A DNA stretch of 64,000 bases from Fibrobacter sp. UWB15 (lineage in GTDB: Bacteria; Fibrobacterota; Fibrobacteria; Fibrobacterales; Fibrobacteraceae), in contig NZ_FXBA01000004.1 of NCBI RefSeq assembly GCF_900177705.1, positions 186,001-250,000 on the forward strand, read 5' to 3'. The position numbers and the translations under genes are program-made. Within the stretch, counting starts at the first letter, position 1; every line of letters begins with the position of its first letter. The notes beneath the pieces were generated by a model that had not been told where the DNA came from, ran no database searches, and was given only the letters and a program-made list of their open reading frames with translations. Of the stretch, positions 18,098 to 26,002 are shown in pieces.

Positions 18098-19189
18098 TTA
18101 CTCCGGTTCGCGGGTCATGAGCATCTTGCAGTAGCCACCTTCGACCACCACGTTTTCGGTAGAAAGGGAAACCTTTTCCATTTCCCAGTTACCGGCACCC
18201 CAGTGTTCCCTGTCAATGTCATCGCCATTGAAGTCATCTTGCCACAGCTGGATAAAGCCCTTTGTTGCTTCATCGTAAGAGTACACACGAACGTAGTCAA
18301 TCCACTGCACCTGCGGACCGTTAGCGAGTTCATCACCCGTAAACTTGCCCACCCAGCCACTGCTCTTGGATGCCCAAAGATTGAAGCGCAGAGACTGATC
18401 TTCAGTCAAGAAGGCAACCTGGTCAGCATCGGCATGCGTACCGCGGCTAAGGCCAATCGAGTCGCGACGAACTTCGACGCTATCGATTTCCCAAGCAACG
18501 TAGTCCGGAGTCCAGATGATGGCATAGAGGTGGAAACCTTCGGTGGCATCGAAACCATATTCATGAATTGCTTCAGAAGAAGTGTTCTTCTTGATAGATT
18601 CATCACCTTCACGGGTAATGATATTGGACTGCCAAGAAGAGCCTCCCTTACCGAGAACTTCGATATCGATTTCGTTCCAAACATACGTGCCATTCCTGTA
18701 GGAATCATCGTAGTAAAGGAACATGGAGCTCACGGAACCCGGAATCGAAACCATCTTCATGCAAGCTTCGAAACGGCCATACTTGAACTGGTCCTTACCG
18801 GAAAGTTCAGCACCGTAGTAGTTGTACTTACCGGTCGGGCTCACTTCGGAGGGAACAACCGGAACAGTCAAATTCGTACGAGCAATAGCGTTACAGCCAC
18901 TTGTGGCCGGCGGAGTTACAGGATCCGGAGTCACAACCGGATCAGGAGTCGGGTCAGTCGGAACCGGATTGGTTGTTGCAGGATTAGTAGCCGGATCGAT
19001 CTGAGTCTGAGCAGGATCTGTCGGGGTGGTTGCCGGATCGGTCGTTGCAGGGTCTGCCGGAGTAGGATCTACAACGACAGCCGGATCAGTGGTAGGCGTT
19101 GTGTCAGCTGCAGCCGGGCTGCTACTATCATCATTACAGGCGGCAAACAGGCCAAGCGCGATAATCGGGAGAAGGAATTTCGTTTTCAT
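18098..19189 (-). CDS. Circularly permuted GH16 beta-glucanase (lichenase-like) lipoprotein
   Basis: 363 residues. Lipoprotein signal ending LGLFAAC (Cys 18), then a Pro/Thr/Asp linker of DPATT-like units (about 25-95). Catalytic domain about 110-360: GRFEACMKM, SSMFLYYDD, and VWNEIDIEVLGKG, which is the GH16 E-I-D-I-E catalytic motif. The segment FIQLWQDDFNGDDIDREHWGAGNWEMEKVSLS, which opens the domain in ordinary GH16 enzymes, comes at the C terminus. This is the circular permutation known from the F. succinogenes 1,3-1,4-beta-glucanase. It would cleave mixed-linkage beta-glucan at the cell surface. GAGG precedes the ATG and TATATTTA lies at 19213-19220. Confidence 0.9.
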   Translation of the reverse strand: MKTKFLLPIIALGLFAACNDDSSSPAAADTTPTTDPAVVVDPTPADPATTDPATTPTDPAQTQIDPATNPATTNPVPTDPTPDPVVTPDPVTPPATSGCNAIARTNLTVPVVPSEVSPTGKYNYYGAELSGKDQFKYGRFEACMKMVSIPGSVSSMFLYYDDSYRNGTYVWNEIDIEVLGKGGSSWQSNIITREGDESIKKNTSSEAIHEYGFDATEGFHLYAIIWTPDYVAWEIDSVEVRRDSIGLSRGTHADADQVAFLTEDQSLRFNLWASKSSGWVGKFTGDELANGPQVQWIDYVRVYSYDEATKGFIQLWQDDFNGDDIDREHWGAGNWEMEKVSLSTENVVVEGGYCKMLMTREPE

Positions 19190-19212
19190 AAACTACCTCG
19201 TTTCTTTGAATA

Positions 19213-19220
19213 TAAATATA
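19213..19220 (-). promoter_or_regulatory. TATATTTA -10-like box of the GH16 gene
   Basis: Minus strand TATATTTA, 23 bp upstream of the start codon, leaving a short leader with GAGG. Confidence 0.4.
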
Positions 19221-19299
19221 CCCCCTTTTGAATGCTGCCGGTAGTCTTCGGAGCACAAATTAAGCATAACTGTACCAACTGTACCCACGCATATATTTC

Positions 19300-19307
19300 T
19301 ACATTTA
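19300..19307 (+). promoter_or_regulatory. TACATTTA -10-like box of pflA
   Basis: TACATTTA is followed by CAAT and the pflA ATG at 19312. There is no Shine-Dalgarno sequence, so a leaderless message is likely. Confidence 0.45.
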
Positions 19308-19311
19308 CAAT

Positions 19312-20067
19312 ATGCTCGGACGAATCAATAAATTAGAGACCTTTGGCTCGGTAGACGGCCCCGGAGTGCGTTTTGTCGTATTCACGCAGGGTTGCCCCAT
19401 GCGTTGCCAATTCTGCCATAACCCCGAAACGTGGGATTTCGGTGCACAAAGCGCCAATGGAATCAACAACGGTTCGTTCGAAATTTCTGCAGAAGATTTG
19501 CTCAAGAAAGCCCTGCGCTACCAAAGCTACTGGGGCAAAGACGGTGGCATCACCGTCAGCGGCGGCGAACCACTAGCACAAATGGATTTCATGATTGAAT
19601 TCTTCGAAGCCGCCAAAGCCGCAGGTGTACACACCTGTATCGACACCTCTGGCGTAAACTTTGTTCGTAACGAACCCTACTTCGGCAAGTTCAAGCGCCT
19701 TATGGATGCAACAGACTTGCTCCTCGTCGACATCAAGAACATCGACCCCGTGGAGCACAAGAAACTCACCGGTCACGACAACAAGAACATCCTCGACATG
19801 TTCCGCTATCTAGATGAAATTCAAAAGCCCATCTGGATCCGCCACGTACTCGTACCCGGCGGCAGCGACAACGACGAGTTCCTTATCAAGACGCGCGAAT
19901 TAATCGATACGCTCCACAACGTTGAAAAAGTCGAAGTCCTCCCCTACCATGCTTTAGCGCTTGCCAAGTACCAAGAACTCGGCATCGACTATGCACTCAA
20001 AGACGTAAAATCGCCAAGCCCCGAACGGATTGCAAACGCCAAGAAAATTTTAGGAATACTTCCATAA
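19312..20067 (+). CDS. pflA: Pyruvate formate-lyase activating enzyme
   Basis: 251 residues. Radical SAM enzyme that installs the glycyl radical on PflB. The 4Fe-4S cluster motif C-x3-C-x2-C is in TQGCPMRCQFCHNPETW (about residues 28-35), followed by GGITVSGGEPLAQ (SAM-binding GGE) and LLVDIKNID. Length is normal for PflA. It acts in the cytosol with the nearby pflB. The start has no ribosome site and sits 4 nt behind a -10-like box. Confidence 0.96.
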   Translation: MLGRINKLETFGSVDGPGVRFVVFTQGCPMRCQFCHNPETWDFGAQSANGINNGSFEISAEDLLKKALRYQSYWGKDGGITVSGGEPLAQMDFMIEFFEAAKAAGVHTCIDTSGVNFVRNEPYFGKFKRLMDATDLLLVDIKNIDPVEHKKLTGHDNKNILDMFRYLDEIQKPIWIRHVLVPGGSDNDEFLIKTRELIDTLHNVEKVEVLPYHALALAKYQELGIDYALKDVKSPSPERIANAKKILGILP

Positions 20068-20069
20068 CA

Positions 20070-20104
20070 GTAGGAAGTAGACAGTCGACAGTAGGAAGTA
20101 AAAA
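20070..20104 (+). repeat. Heptanucleotide tandem array, GTAGGAA/GTAGACA type
   Basis: Five 7-base units in a row: GTAGGAA, GTAGACA, GTCGACA, GTAGGAA, GTAAAAA, starting 3 bases after the pflA stop codon. Related units occur at 25890-25917. Confidence 0.75.
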
Positions 20105-20110
20105 GGCTGC

Positions 20111-20341
20111 CTAGCGCAAGTGAAGCCATTTTGTCAGCGGAATGGCAATAATAAAATTTATAATAAAGTTCTCTACGAAAATGAAAAGCAAAGGAAGTTC
20201 AATTTCTGGAGTAAGATTTATCGAAATAGACCTCACTCCGCGATTCTCTGGATCAAGTATCAACATAACCACACTCATGACAAGTGCGAAAACAAAACAC
20301 TTGATAAAATTTTTTATAAAGTCTTTTGATTTCTGTTGCAT
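20111..20341 (-). CDS. Small membrane protein of unknown function
   Basis: 76 residues with two hydrophobic helices (CFVFALVMSVVMLIL and LPLLFIFVENFIINFIIAIPL) separated by a polar segment; basic N terminus. No recognised family. Supported as a gene by length, membrane topology and lack of a better frame on the other strand, but there is no clear ribosome site and codon use is AT-rich, so it is less certain than its neighbours. It lies between pflA (convergent) and pilC. Confidence 0.5.
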   Translation of the reverse strand: MQQKSKDFIKNFIKCFVFALVMSVVMLILDPENRGVRSISINLTPEIELPLLFIFVENFIINFIIAIPLTKWLHLR

Positions 20342-20445
20342 CGTGACGTACTAATATGAGTAAAGGCTAAAAGGCTTTTTGTAAAAAGTCAATACTTAAC
20401 TAAAACGAAATTTTGCAGAAAAACGAGTGAGGCGAGGCGACCTTA

Positions 20446-20478
20446 CCGGCCGTAGCGTACTATAGTACGTGAGGCCGG
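20446..20478. repeat. Large interrupted hairpin downstream of pilC
   Basis: Outer arms CCGGCC / GGCCGG enclose a nearly complete inner palindrome with the perfect 12-bp core GTACTATAGTAC. It sits about 40 bases after the pilC stop codon, inside a GC-rich block (20425-20505) with sequence unlike the AT-rich surroundings. There is no T run, so it is not a classic terminator; it may be an intergenic repeat element or RNA-stabilising hairpin. Confidence 0.6.
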
Positions 20479-20515
20479 GGGCAACGAAGCATCGCGATGT
20501 GTTTTCAGCGAAATT

Positions 20516-21718
20516 TTAGCCCTTGATTGCGTCGCCCATCGAGAACATCGGCATATACATTGCGATTAGGAGACCACCGACAGCACCGCCGAGGAACACG
20601 ATAATCAGCGGTTCCATCATACCAACGACGCCATCCACCGCAGCATCCACTTCTTCATCGTAGAAGTCTGCCAACTTCAAAAGCATGCCGCCAAGGTTAC
20701 CGGTTTTTTCACCCACGCCCGTCATCTGGATCACCATGGGCGGGAAAAGGCCCGTTTCCTGCATAGGATCCGCAATACTCTTACCACCGGCAATGCCGAT
20801 AGCAATTTTATTGATACCCTTTTCCACCACCTTATTCGTAACGGTAGAGGCCACCACCTTCAAAGAATCCATAATGGACACACCGGCGTTCAACAAGGTT
20901 CCCAGCGTTCTAGAAAAACCAGCCGTTGTCGATTTGATTTGAAGGTCTCCTAATTTAGGCACCTTCAACATAAACCCGTCAAAGGCAAATCTGAATTGAG
21001 GAACACGCATCGCCAACTTAAAACCTACGCCAACAACAATCGCACCGATAAACAAGAAGGCACCGTTATCGCGGAGGAAGTCGGAAATACTCATCACCGC
21101 CAACGTCGGAGCCGGAAGTTCTGCATCAAGGGCTGCGAACTGTTCAGCAAAGGTCGGCACCACGAAAGTCATAAGGGCAATCACCACCAAGATACCCACG
21201 ATAACGAGCATCACCGGGTAAGTCAGAGCCTTTTTCACCTTACGTTTCAGGCGTTCGTTGTTTTCCAAAGTTTCTGCAAGACGAGCCAAGATGCCATCCA
21301 AGATACCACCCGCTTCACCGGCAGCCACCATGTTGGTGTACAAAGAGCTGAACACTTTCGGGTGCTGAGCCAAGGCATCGGCCAAAGAAGAACCACCGTT
21401 AATGGACTGCGTAATCTTGTGAACGACATTCTTGAGTTCCGGGTTTTCACACTGGTTCTCCAGAATGTTCAAGCACTGCAACATCGGCAGACCAGCAGAA
21501 CTCATAGAAGAGAACATACGGGTAAAACGAGCAATTTCTGCAGGCTTGATACCCGAACCGATCTTGATCTTGATTTCTGTAGGTTTCTTCTTGAGACTTA
21601 CAATCACCAAGCGGCGACGCATGAGCATGGCTTCGGCTTCAGCCTTGTCCTTTGCTTCAAGTGTACCTTCGAAATTGTTACCCTGGCTATTGGTTGCTTT
21701 ATAAAGGAATTCTGCCAT
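20516..21718 (-). CDS. pilC: Type IV pilus inner-membrane platform protein PilC (GspF family)
   Basis: 400 residues with two repeated T2SS-F domains: GIKPAEIARFTRMFSSMSSAGLPMLQCL (about 60) and STTAGFSRTLGTLLNAGVSIMDSL (about 265), each followed by SINGGSSLADAL / GIAGGKSIADPM and VAAGEAGG / GVGEKTGN, with three membrane helices. It couples the pilus motors to the growing pilin fibre. It starts 3 bp after the pilT stop, with AAGAAGG overlapping the pilT end, so pilT-pilC is an operon. No pilB or pilin gene is in the window. Confidence 0.95.
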   Translation of the reverse strand: MAEFLYKATNSQGNNFEGTLEAKDKAEAEAMLMRRRLVIVSLKKKPTEIKIKIGSGIKPAEIARFTRMFSSMSSAGLPMLQCLNILENQCENPELKNVVHKITQSINGGSSLADALAQHPKVFSSLYTNMVAAGEAGGILDGILARLAETLENNERLKRKVKKALTYPVMLVIVGILVVIALMTFVVPTFAEQFAALDAELPAPTLAVMSISDFLRDNGAFLFIGAIVVGVGFKLAMRVPQFRFAFDGFMLKVPKLGDLQIKSTTAGFSRTLGTLLNAGVSIMDSLKVVASTVTNKVVEKGINKIAIGIAGGKSIADPMQETGLFPPMVIQMTGVGEKTGNLGGMLLKLADFYDEEVDAAVDGVVGMMEPLIIVFLGGAVGGLLIAMYMPMFSMGDAIKG

Positions 21719-21721
21719 AAG

Positions 21722-22789
21722 CTACACACCTTCTTTCACAAACAATTGTTCCAACTGGTCCGGACTCGGAGAACGGGCAAGAGCATCGAAACGGTCGACC
21801 TTGTGGTTCTTCACCAAATCACACAAGCACATGTTCATGGTGTTCATACCGAACTTCTGGCCAATTTCAATCATCGATTCAATCTGGTGCACCTTGTCAT
21901 CGCGAATCAGGGCACGAATACCCGGGGTCACGTTCATGATTTCGTATGCCATCACGCGGCCACCGCCAATGCGCGGGATAAGCGTCTGACATATCACGCC
22001 CTGGAGCACAAACGAAAGCTGCGTACGCACGGTCTGCTGTTCGCCCTTCGGGAAAGCATCCACCACGCGGTTGATGGTCTGCACACAAGAGTTGGTATGT
22101 AACGTTGCAAAAGCCAAGTGACCCGTTTCTGCAATCGTGAGTGCCGCACGGATTGTTTCAAGGTCACGCATTTCGCCGATAAGCACCACGTCAGGGTCCT
22201 GACGCAGCGCCATCTTAAGCGCCTGAGCAAAGCTGTTCGTATCGCTACCAACTTCACGCTGGTTAATCATACAACCCTGGTGCTTATGCAAGAATTCAAT
22301 CGGGTCTTCCACCGTCAGAATGTGGTCGTGACGTTCCTTGTTGATCTTGTCGATCATGGCAGCCAAGGTCGTCGACTTACCGGAACCGGTAGCACCCGTC
22401 ACAAGCACTAGGCCAGACGGGCGGGTTGTGAATTCGGCCAGAATTTTCGGAAGGCCGAGATCCTTAAAGGTCTTAATTTCAAGCGGAATAATACGCAAGG
22501 CCAAGGCCACGCAACCGCGCTGCAAATAAGCGTTCGCACGGAAACGAGCGAGGTTTGCAATACCGAAAGAGAAGTCGCATTCCTTCTGCTGTTCGAAAGT
22601 CTTCTTTTGGCTTTCGTTCATCAGACTATATGTCATGCGCATGGTTTCGTCCGGTTTCAGCTTGTCTTCACCAATAGGCGTAAGCTTGCCGGAAAGACGG
22701 ATGAGAGGGGGCGCACCTGCCGTAATGTGCAAGTCAGAAGCGCCACGCTGGACCATTTCAGAAAGAAGATCTTGAATATTGTATGCCAT
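21722..22789 (-). CDS. pilT: Twitching motility retraction ATPase PilT
   Basis: 355 residues. Walker A GATGSGKSTT (about 130), Walker B region DPDVVLIGEMRD, His box TGHLAFATLHTN, and the GIRALIRDDK segment matching the PilT AIRNLIRE motif, which separates it from extension ATPases. It drives pilus retraction as a cytosolic hexamer. First gene of a pilT-pilC operon. A TATATTCT box ends 6 nt before the ATG and no Shine-Dalgarno sequence is present. Confidence 0.96.
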   Translation of the reverse strand: MAYNIQDLLSEMVQRGASDLHITAGAPPLIRLSGKLTPIGEDKLKPDETMRMTYSLMNESQKKTFEQQKECDFSFGIANLARFRANAYLQRGCVALALRIIPLEIKTFKDLGLPKILAEFTTRPSGLVLVTGATGSGKSTTLAAMIDKINKERHDHILTVEDPIEFLHKHQGCMINQREVGSDTNSFAQALKMALRQDPDVVLIGEMRDLETIRAALTIAETGHLAFATLHTNSCVQTINRVVDAFPKGEQQTVRTQLSFVLQGVICQTLIPRIGGGRVMAYEIMNVTPGIRALIRDDKVHQIESMIEIGQKFGMNTMNMCLCDLVKNHKVDRFDALARSPSPDQLEQLFVKEGV

Positions 22790-22873
22790 GCTTAAGAATA
22801 TAACTTAAAAAAGGCCAATTTTTCCATTAAAAACCCACATTTTTCAAAAAAAACGCTATTTTATTATTCTAGA

Positions 22874-23404
22874 ATGGAACTTGGGCGTAAAATAACCTCC
22901 TCGCGAGGCGTTTTTTCCGTAGTATGCACGCTGCTTTTGGCGTTTGCAATCCTGTTTTCTGCATGCGGGCAGGAACACTTTCAGGCGGCACCCACCAAAA
23001 TCGAAGACTTTAAAGGAAAACTGCTAGACGGCAGTCTTTCAACTTACCAAGCCGAAAAGGGAACCGTTACCTTAATCGCTCTTACCGCCTCGTGGTGCCC
23101 TGGCTGCCGCGCCGAACTTCCGTTACTCAAAAAACTTGACGAAGAATTTGCCGACAAGGGTTTCAAGATTTTAATGGTGAACGAAGACGACTCCCCTAGA
23201 ATCGGAGCTAAGTACAACAAGGCTGCAGGAATCACCTGGACCACCTTCCACTGGAATTACGACATGATGAACGTGCTCGGAAATCCGGGCGTGATTCCCG
23301 TAACCTACCTCGTGAACGCACAAGACAGCATCGTGAAAATCAACGTCGGAGAATTCGACGAGAACAAGATGCGCAAGCTAATCGAGAAAGCCCTTAAGCA
23401 ATAG
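22874..23404 (+). CDS. TlpA/ResA-like thioredoxin-fold lipoprotein
   Basis: 176 residues. Hydrophobic signal with lipobox ILFSAC (Cys near residue 31), then a thioredoxin fold with the redox motif ASWCPGCRAELPLL and the cis-Pro region NPGVIPVTYLV. Proteins of this type reduce periplasmic disulfides, for example in cytochrome c maturation, but no such partners lie nearby. It is divergent from pilT and its last 11 bases overlap the convergent epmA gene. Confidence 0.88.
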   Translation: MELGRKITSSRGVFSVVCTLLLAFAILFSACGQEHFQAAPTKIEDFKGKLLDGSLSTYQAEKGTVTLIALTASWCPGCRAELPLLKKLDEEFADKGFKILMVNEDDSPRIGAKYNKAAGITWTTFHWNYDMMNVLGNPGVIPVTYLVNAQDSIVKINVGEFDENKMRKLIEKALKQ

Positions 23405-24341
23405 GGCTTGGGAAGAGGATTACGTCCTTGATTTCCTTTTTTCCCATCGCAAGCATAAACAATCGGTCTAGACCTAGTGCCACGCCAGAACAGGCGGGCA
23501 TTCCCGATTCAAGCGCTTCCAAAAAGTTTTCATCAATCGGCGGCAAGGGTTTGTTCATGCCGCGGCGAATTTCAAGGTCAGCAGCAAAGCGCCTGCGCTG
23601 TTCGGCTGCATCGGTGAGTTCCGTGTAGCCGTTGCAAAGTTCCACCTGGTCTACAAATAGTTCGAATCGACGCGCCCAAGTGAAGCCGTCTTCGCCCACG
23701 TACGTCTGTGCAAGCGCCGCCTGCGACTGCGGGTAATCTAAAATGAACTCGGGACCGTTCTTGGCAAGCGCGGGTTCTACCGCAAAAACCATCAGGTAAT
23801 CCCACCAGTCTTCGCGGGACATGGCGGTACCATCGGCCGGGAGCGGAATTTCGCGGGCGGTACAGGCCGCGGCGAATTCTTCGCCCGAAGCCGTCAGCGG
23901 ATTCACGCCGGCATAATTCTTGAACGCATCGATCCAGCGCGTGCGGCGAGCGTTAATGGGCTTACCGATAATTTCGGAAACGAGCGCCTCGACCTCGTCC
24001 ATCAACTTTTCTTGCGGCATGCCCACACGGTACCATTCCACCATGCTGAATTCATTGTTGTGGTGGGCGCCGAATTCATCTTTGCGGAAAGACTTTGTAA
24101 TCTGGAAAATGTCTCCGAACCCAGCCGAGAGCAAACGCTTCATGTGGAATTCGGGGCTCGTCATCATAAAATGCCTGCCCTCGACTTCGAAGTAATCCAG
24201 CTGAGGGTCGGTGCCACCCGCATTCGAAAGCGTCGGCGTTTCAACTTCCAACACCCCGCGACCCTCAAAGAAAGCACGCACCTTGTTCATCAAGGCTTGA
24301 CGCTTTACCCAGGAATCTCGACTGCAAGTAGGAGAGAACAT
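23394..24341 (-). CDS. epmA: Elongation factor P (R)-beta-lysine ligase EpmA
   Basis: 315 residues, a class II lysyl-tRNA synthetase core without the anticodon-binding domain. Motif 2-like FRKDEFGAHHNNEFSMVEWY and motif 3-like SGVALGLDRLFMLAMGKKEIKDVILFP are present, and the N-terminal FFEGRGVLEVETPTLS matches the EpmA/GenX/PoxA family. It attaches beta-lysine to EF-P. No epmB or efp gene is in the window. The start codon touches a heptanucleotide tandem array and no ribosome site is visible. It ends inside the convergent thioredoxin-like gene. Confidence 0.93.
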   Translation of the reverse strand: MFSPTCSRDSWVKRQALMNKVRAFFEGRGVLEVETPTLSNAGGTDPQLDYFEVEGRHFMMTSPEFHMKRLLSAGFGDIFQITKSFRKDEFGAHHNNEFSMVEWYRVGMPQEKLMDEVEALVSEIIGKPINARRTRWIDAFKNYAGVNPLTASGEEFAAACTAREIPLPADGTAMSREDWWDYLMVFAVEPALAKNGPEFILDYPQSQAALAQTYVGEDGFTWARRFELFVDQVELCNGYTELTDAAEQRRRFAADLEIRRGMNKPLPPIDENFLEALESGMPACSGVALGLDRLFMLAMGKKEIKDVILFPSPIA

Positions 24342-24344
24342 AGT

Positions 24345-24412
24345 GTGAGGTGTGAGGTGTGAGGTGTGGAGTGTGAGATGTGAGATGAGTGATTATTCAT
24401 TACTCATTTCAC
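24345..24412. repeat. Heptanucleotide array plus hairpin between the FISUMP gene and epmA
   Basis: Six 7-base units at 24345-24386 (GTGAGGT three times, GTGGAGT, GTGAGAT twice) abut the epmA start codon. The last unit opens an imperfect 14-bp stem (24380-24393 with 24399-24412) with a 5-nt loop. The same unit type recurs at 60250-60277 in the same position relative to a start codon. Confidence 0.75.
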
Positions 24413-24427
24413 ATGACTCATTACACA

Positions 24428-25849
24428 TCATTCAACAGCAGCGGGGGTGGGTTCTTCTGCAGGGGCTGCATTCACGACACAGCGAACAGAGAGCCAGAAT
24501 TTCTTATCGACCGGAATGGCAGACACTTCTTTATCGGTATTGAACATGGAACGTGCGATACCGCGACCATCACCCACATCCTTGCTTGTCCAGAAGTAAG
24601 CACCTTCGCCCTGAATCACCGAGATGCCGTTCTTGTTGGCATAGCCACCGAACATGGCAGTGAAGGCGTAATCGTCAGAGCCGTTACTACGCAGGCGGAC
24701 TGCAGCAGTGTTTGCACCGCCAGCATAAATTTCAAGCATTTTCCAGTCGTCATCGGTAGCAAGGCGAGTGCCTTCGGGGCAAGCCGTCAAAGCCGCGTCA
24801 TGCGTATACAGGCGACCGTAGGTTGCGCAGTTTTCTTCTTCGCGGTCATAGCACATGGAATTTTCTTCAATCGCAAAGTTCAAGTTCTGCACAAACCAGC
24901 GCGTGCCATTGATTTCTTTAACTCTGTAAGTCTGACCATCGCGATTGTCTACGAACGATTCGAACACCGGGCAACGGGTTTCAAATTCCTTGGCGCCCAA
25001 AATAGAGTCCACCGCAGGCTGCCATGAGGTGCAGAAACGGAAGAGTTCACCACCCGGGAGCGCCGTAGAATCAGCCTTGTGCTTTTCAGCCCAGCGGTCT
25101 ACGTAAGCTAGGTTAATGACAGCAGTATCCGGAATCGAAAGCGCCTTGGCAGAGGCCTGCATAATCTTCGAATACTTTTCAGCAGCGCTCTTCGGAGTCT
25201 TCCAGTAACCTTCGAGCAAGCCCTTGCGGAGCTTTTCATAAAGCGGAGAAGGAACCTTCACCTTGATAGTCGTATCGACAAAGTGTTCCGGCTTGGTAGC
25301 GCAAGCGGCTTCGCGAATGGTATCGCGCAGGCTGCCTGCCTTTTCATAACATTCTTCAATGCACTTGTCACGGGCTTCGCCCTTCTTCTTGGGGCAAGGA
25401 ACCCAAATGCTCGTGTCGGCATCAACCTTGACCGGCTTGGCATAGCCCTTCGTCTTCAGAGCAACCTTCGCCACCGATTCCAAAGTTTCAAGAGCCTTCG
25501 TGTTGCCCGATTCGCCTTCCAGGAGCAAGAACGAAATCACCTCGGTACATGCATCCATGGCCTTGGCGTTGGCGCAGACCTTGGTGCCGTAACCATAAGA
25601 GAACTGCGATTGGCAATTCGAGAACGATTCGTAAGGCATGGCCTTGAAGATTTTTTCGTAGACCTTGACGGCATCGGTCGGCGTCATCTTGCCGCAATAG
25701 ATTTCTTCGGCAGCACCCTTTTTCACGATTTTCTGGGCAGTAGCAATATCGCCGTTATCGACAGCATCGCGAAGTTCCGGCTGGGCAAAAGCAGTTGTAG
25801 CGCCCAAAGCAAGAACTCCCACACACAATACACCTCTAAGAATTTTCAT
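24428..25849 (-). CDS. Secreted FISUMP-domain protein
   Basis: 473 residues from the ATG at 25849 (GAGGG 5 nt upstream; a GTG four codons earlier overlaps that site). Signal peptide MKILRGVLCVGVLALGATTAFA. The N-terminal 300 residues are alpha-helical, Cys- and Lys-rich, of unknown role. The C-terminal part (about 305-457) is a FISUMP domain: DGQTYRVKEINGTRWFVQNLNF, CATYGRLYTHDAALTACPEGTRLATDDDWKML, YFWTSKD, LSVRCV. FISUMP is a large paralogous family of Fibrobacter with no proven activity. Likely envelope protein. Confidence 0.88.
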   Translation of the reverse strand: MKILRGVLCVGVLALGATTAFAQPELRDAVDNGDIATAQKIVKKGAAEEIYCGKMTPTDAVKVYEKIFKAMPYESFSNCQSQFSYGYGTKVCANAKAMDACTEVISFLLLEGESGNTKALETLESVAKVALKTKGYAKPVKVDADTSIWVPCPKKKGEARDKCIEECYEKAGSLRDTIREAACATKPEHFVDTTIKVKVPSPLYEKLRKGLLEGYWKTPKSAAEKYSKIMQASAKALSIPDTAVINLAYVDRWAEKHKADSTALPGGELFRFCTSWQPAVDSILGAKEFETRCPVFESFVDNRDGQTYRVKEINGTRWFVQNLNFAIEENSMCYDREEENCATYGRLYTHDAALTACPEGTRLATDDDWKMLEIYAGGANTAAVRLRSNGSDDYAFTAMFGGYANKNGISVIQGEGAYFWTSKDVGDGRGIARSMFNTDKEVSAIPVDKKFWLSVRCVVNAAPAEEPTPAAVE

Positions 25850-25875
25850 TTTAACCCTCACAAAAAATTCCGCAA

Positions 25876-25883
25876 CAAATATA
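25876..25883 (-). promoter_or_regulatory. TATATTTG -10 box of the secreted FISUMP gene
   Basis: Minus strand TATATTTG, 26 bp before the start codon at 25849, leaving a short leader with GAGGG. Confidence 0.5.
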
Positions 25884-25889
25884 CAAAAA

Positions 25890-25917
25890 GTAAGAAGTAG
25901 GCAGTAGGAAGTAGACA
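25890..25917 (+). repeat. Heptanucleotide tandem array, GTAGGAA/GTAGACA type
   Basis: Four 7-base units GTAAGAA, GTAGGCA, GTAGGAA, GTAGACA between the divergent FISUMP and sufS genes; same family as 20070-20104. Confidence 0.72.
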
Positions 25918-25989
25918 GTGATTAGCGTTTTATAGCCAGCCATAAAACAAACATATAGCCCGGTACAGAAAATTCCTTTTAGCATTTTC

Positions 25990-25997
25990 TATATTTG
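25990..25997 (+). promoter_or_regulatory. TATATTTG -10 box of sufS
   Basis: TATATTTG, then GGCGC, then the sufS ATG. No Shine-Dalgarno sequence; leaderless start likely. Confidence 0.55.
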
Positions 25998-26002
25998 GGC
26001 GC

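Noticed and set aside
20120-20354. Plus-strand small open frames opposite the 76-residue membrane protein
   Set aside because: They lack hydrophobic pattern and ribosome sites, whereas the minus-strand frame gives two clear membrane helices.
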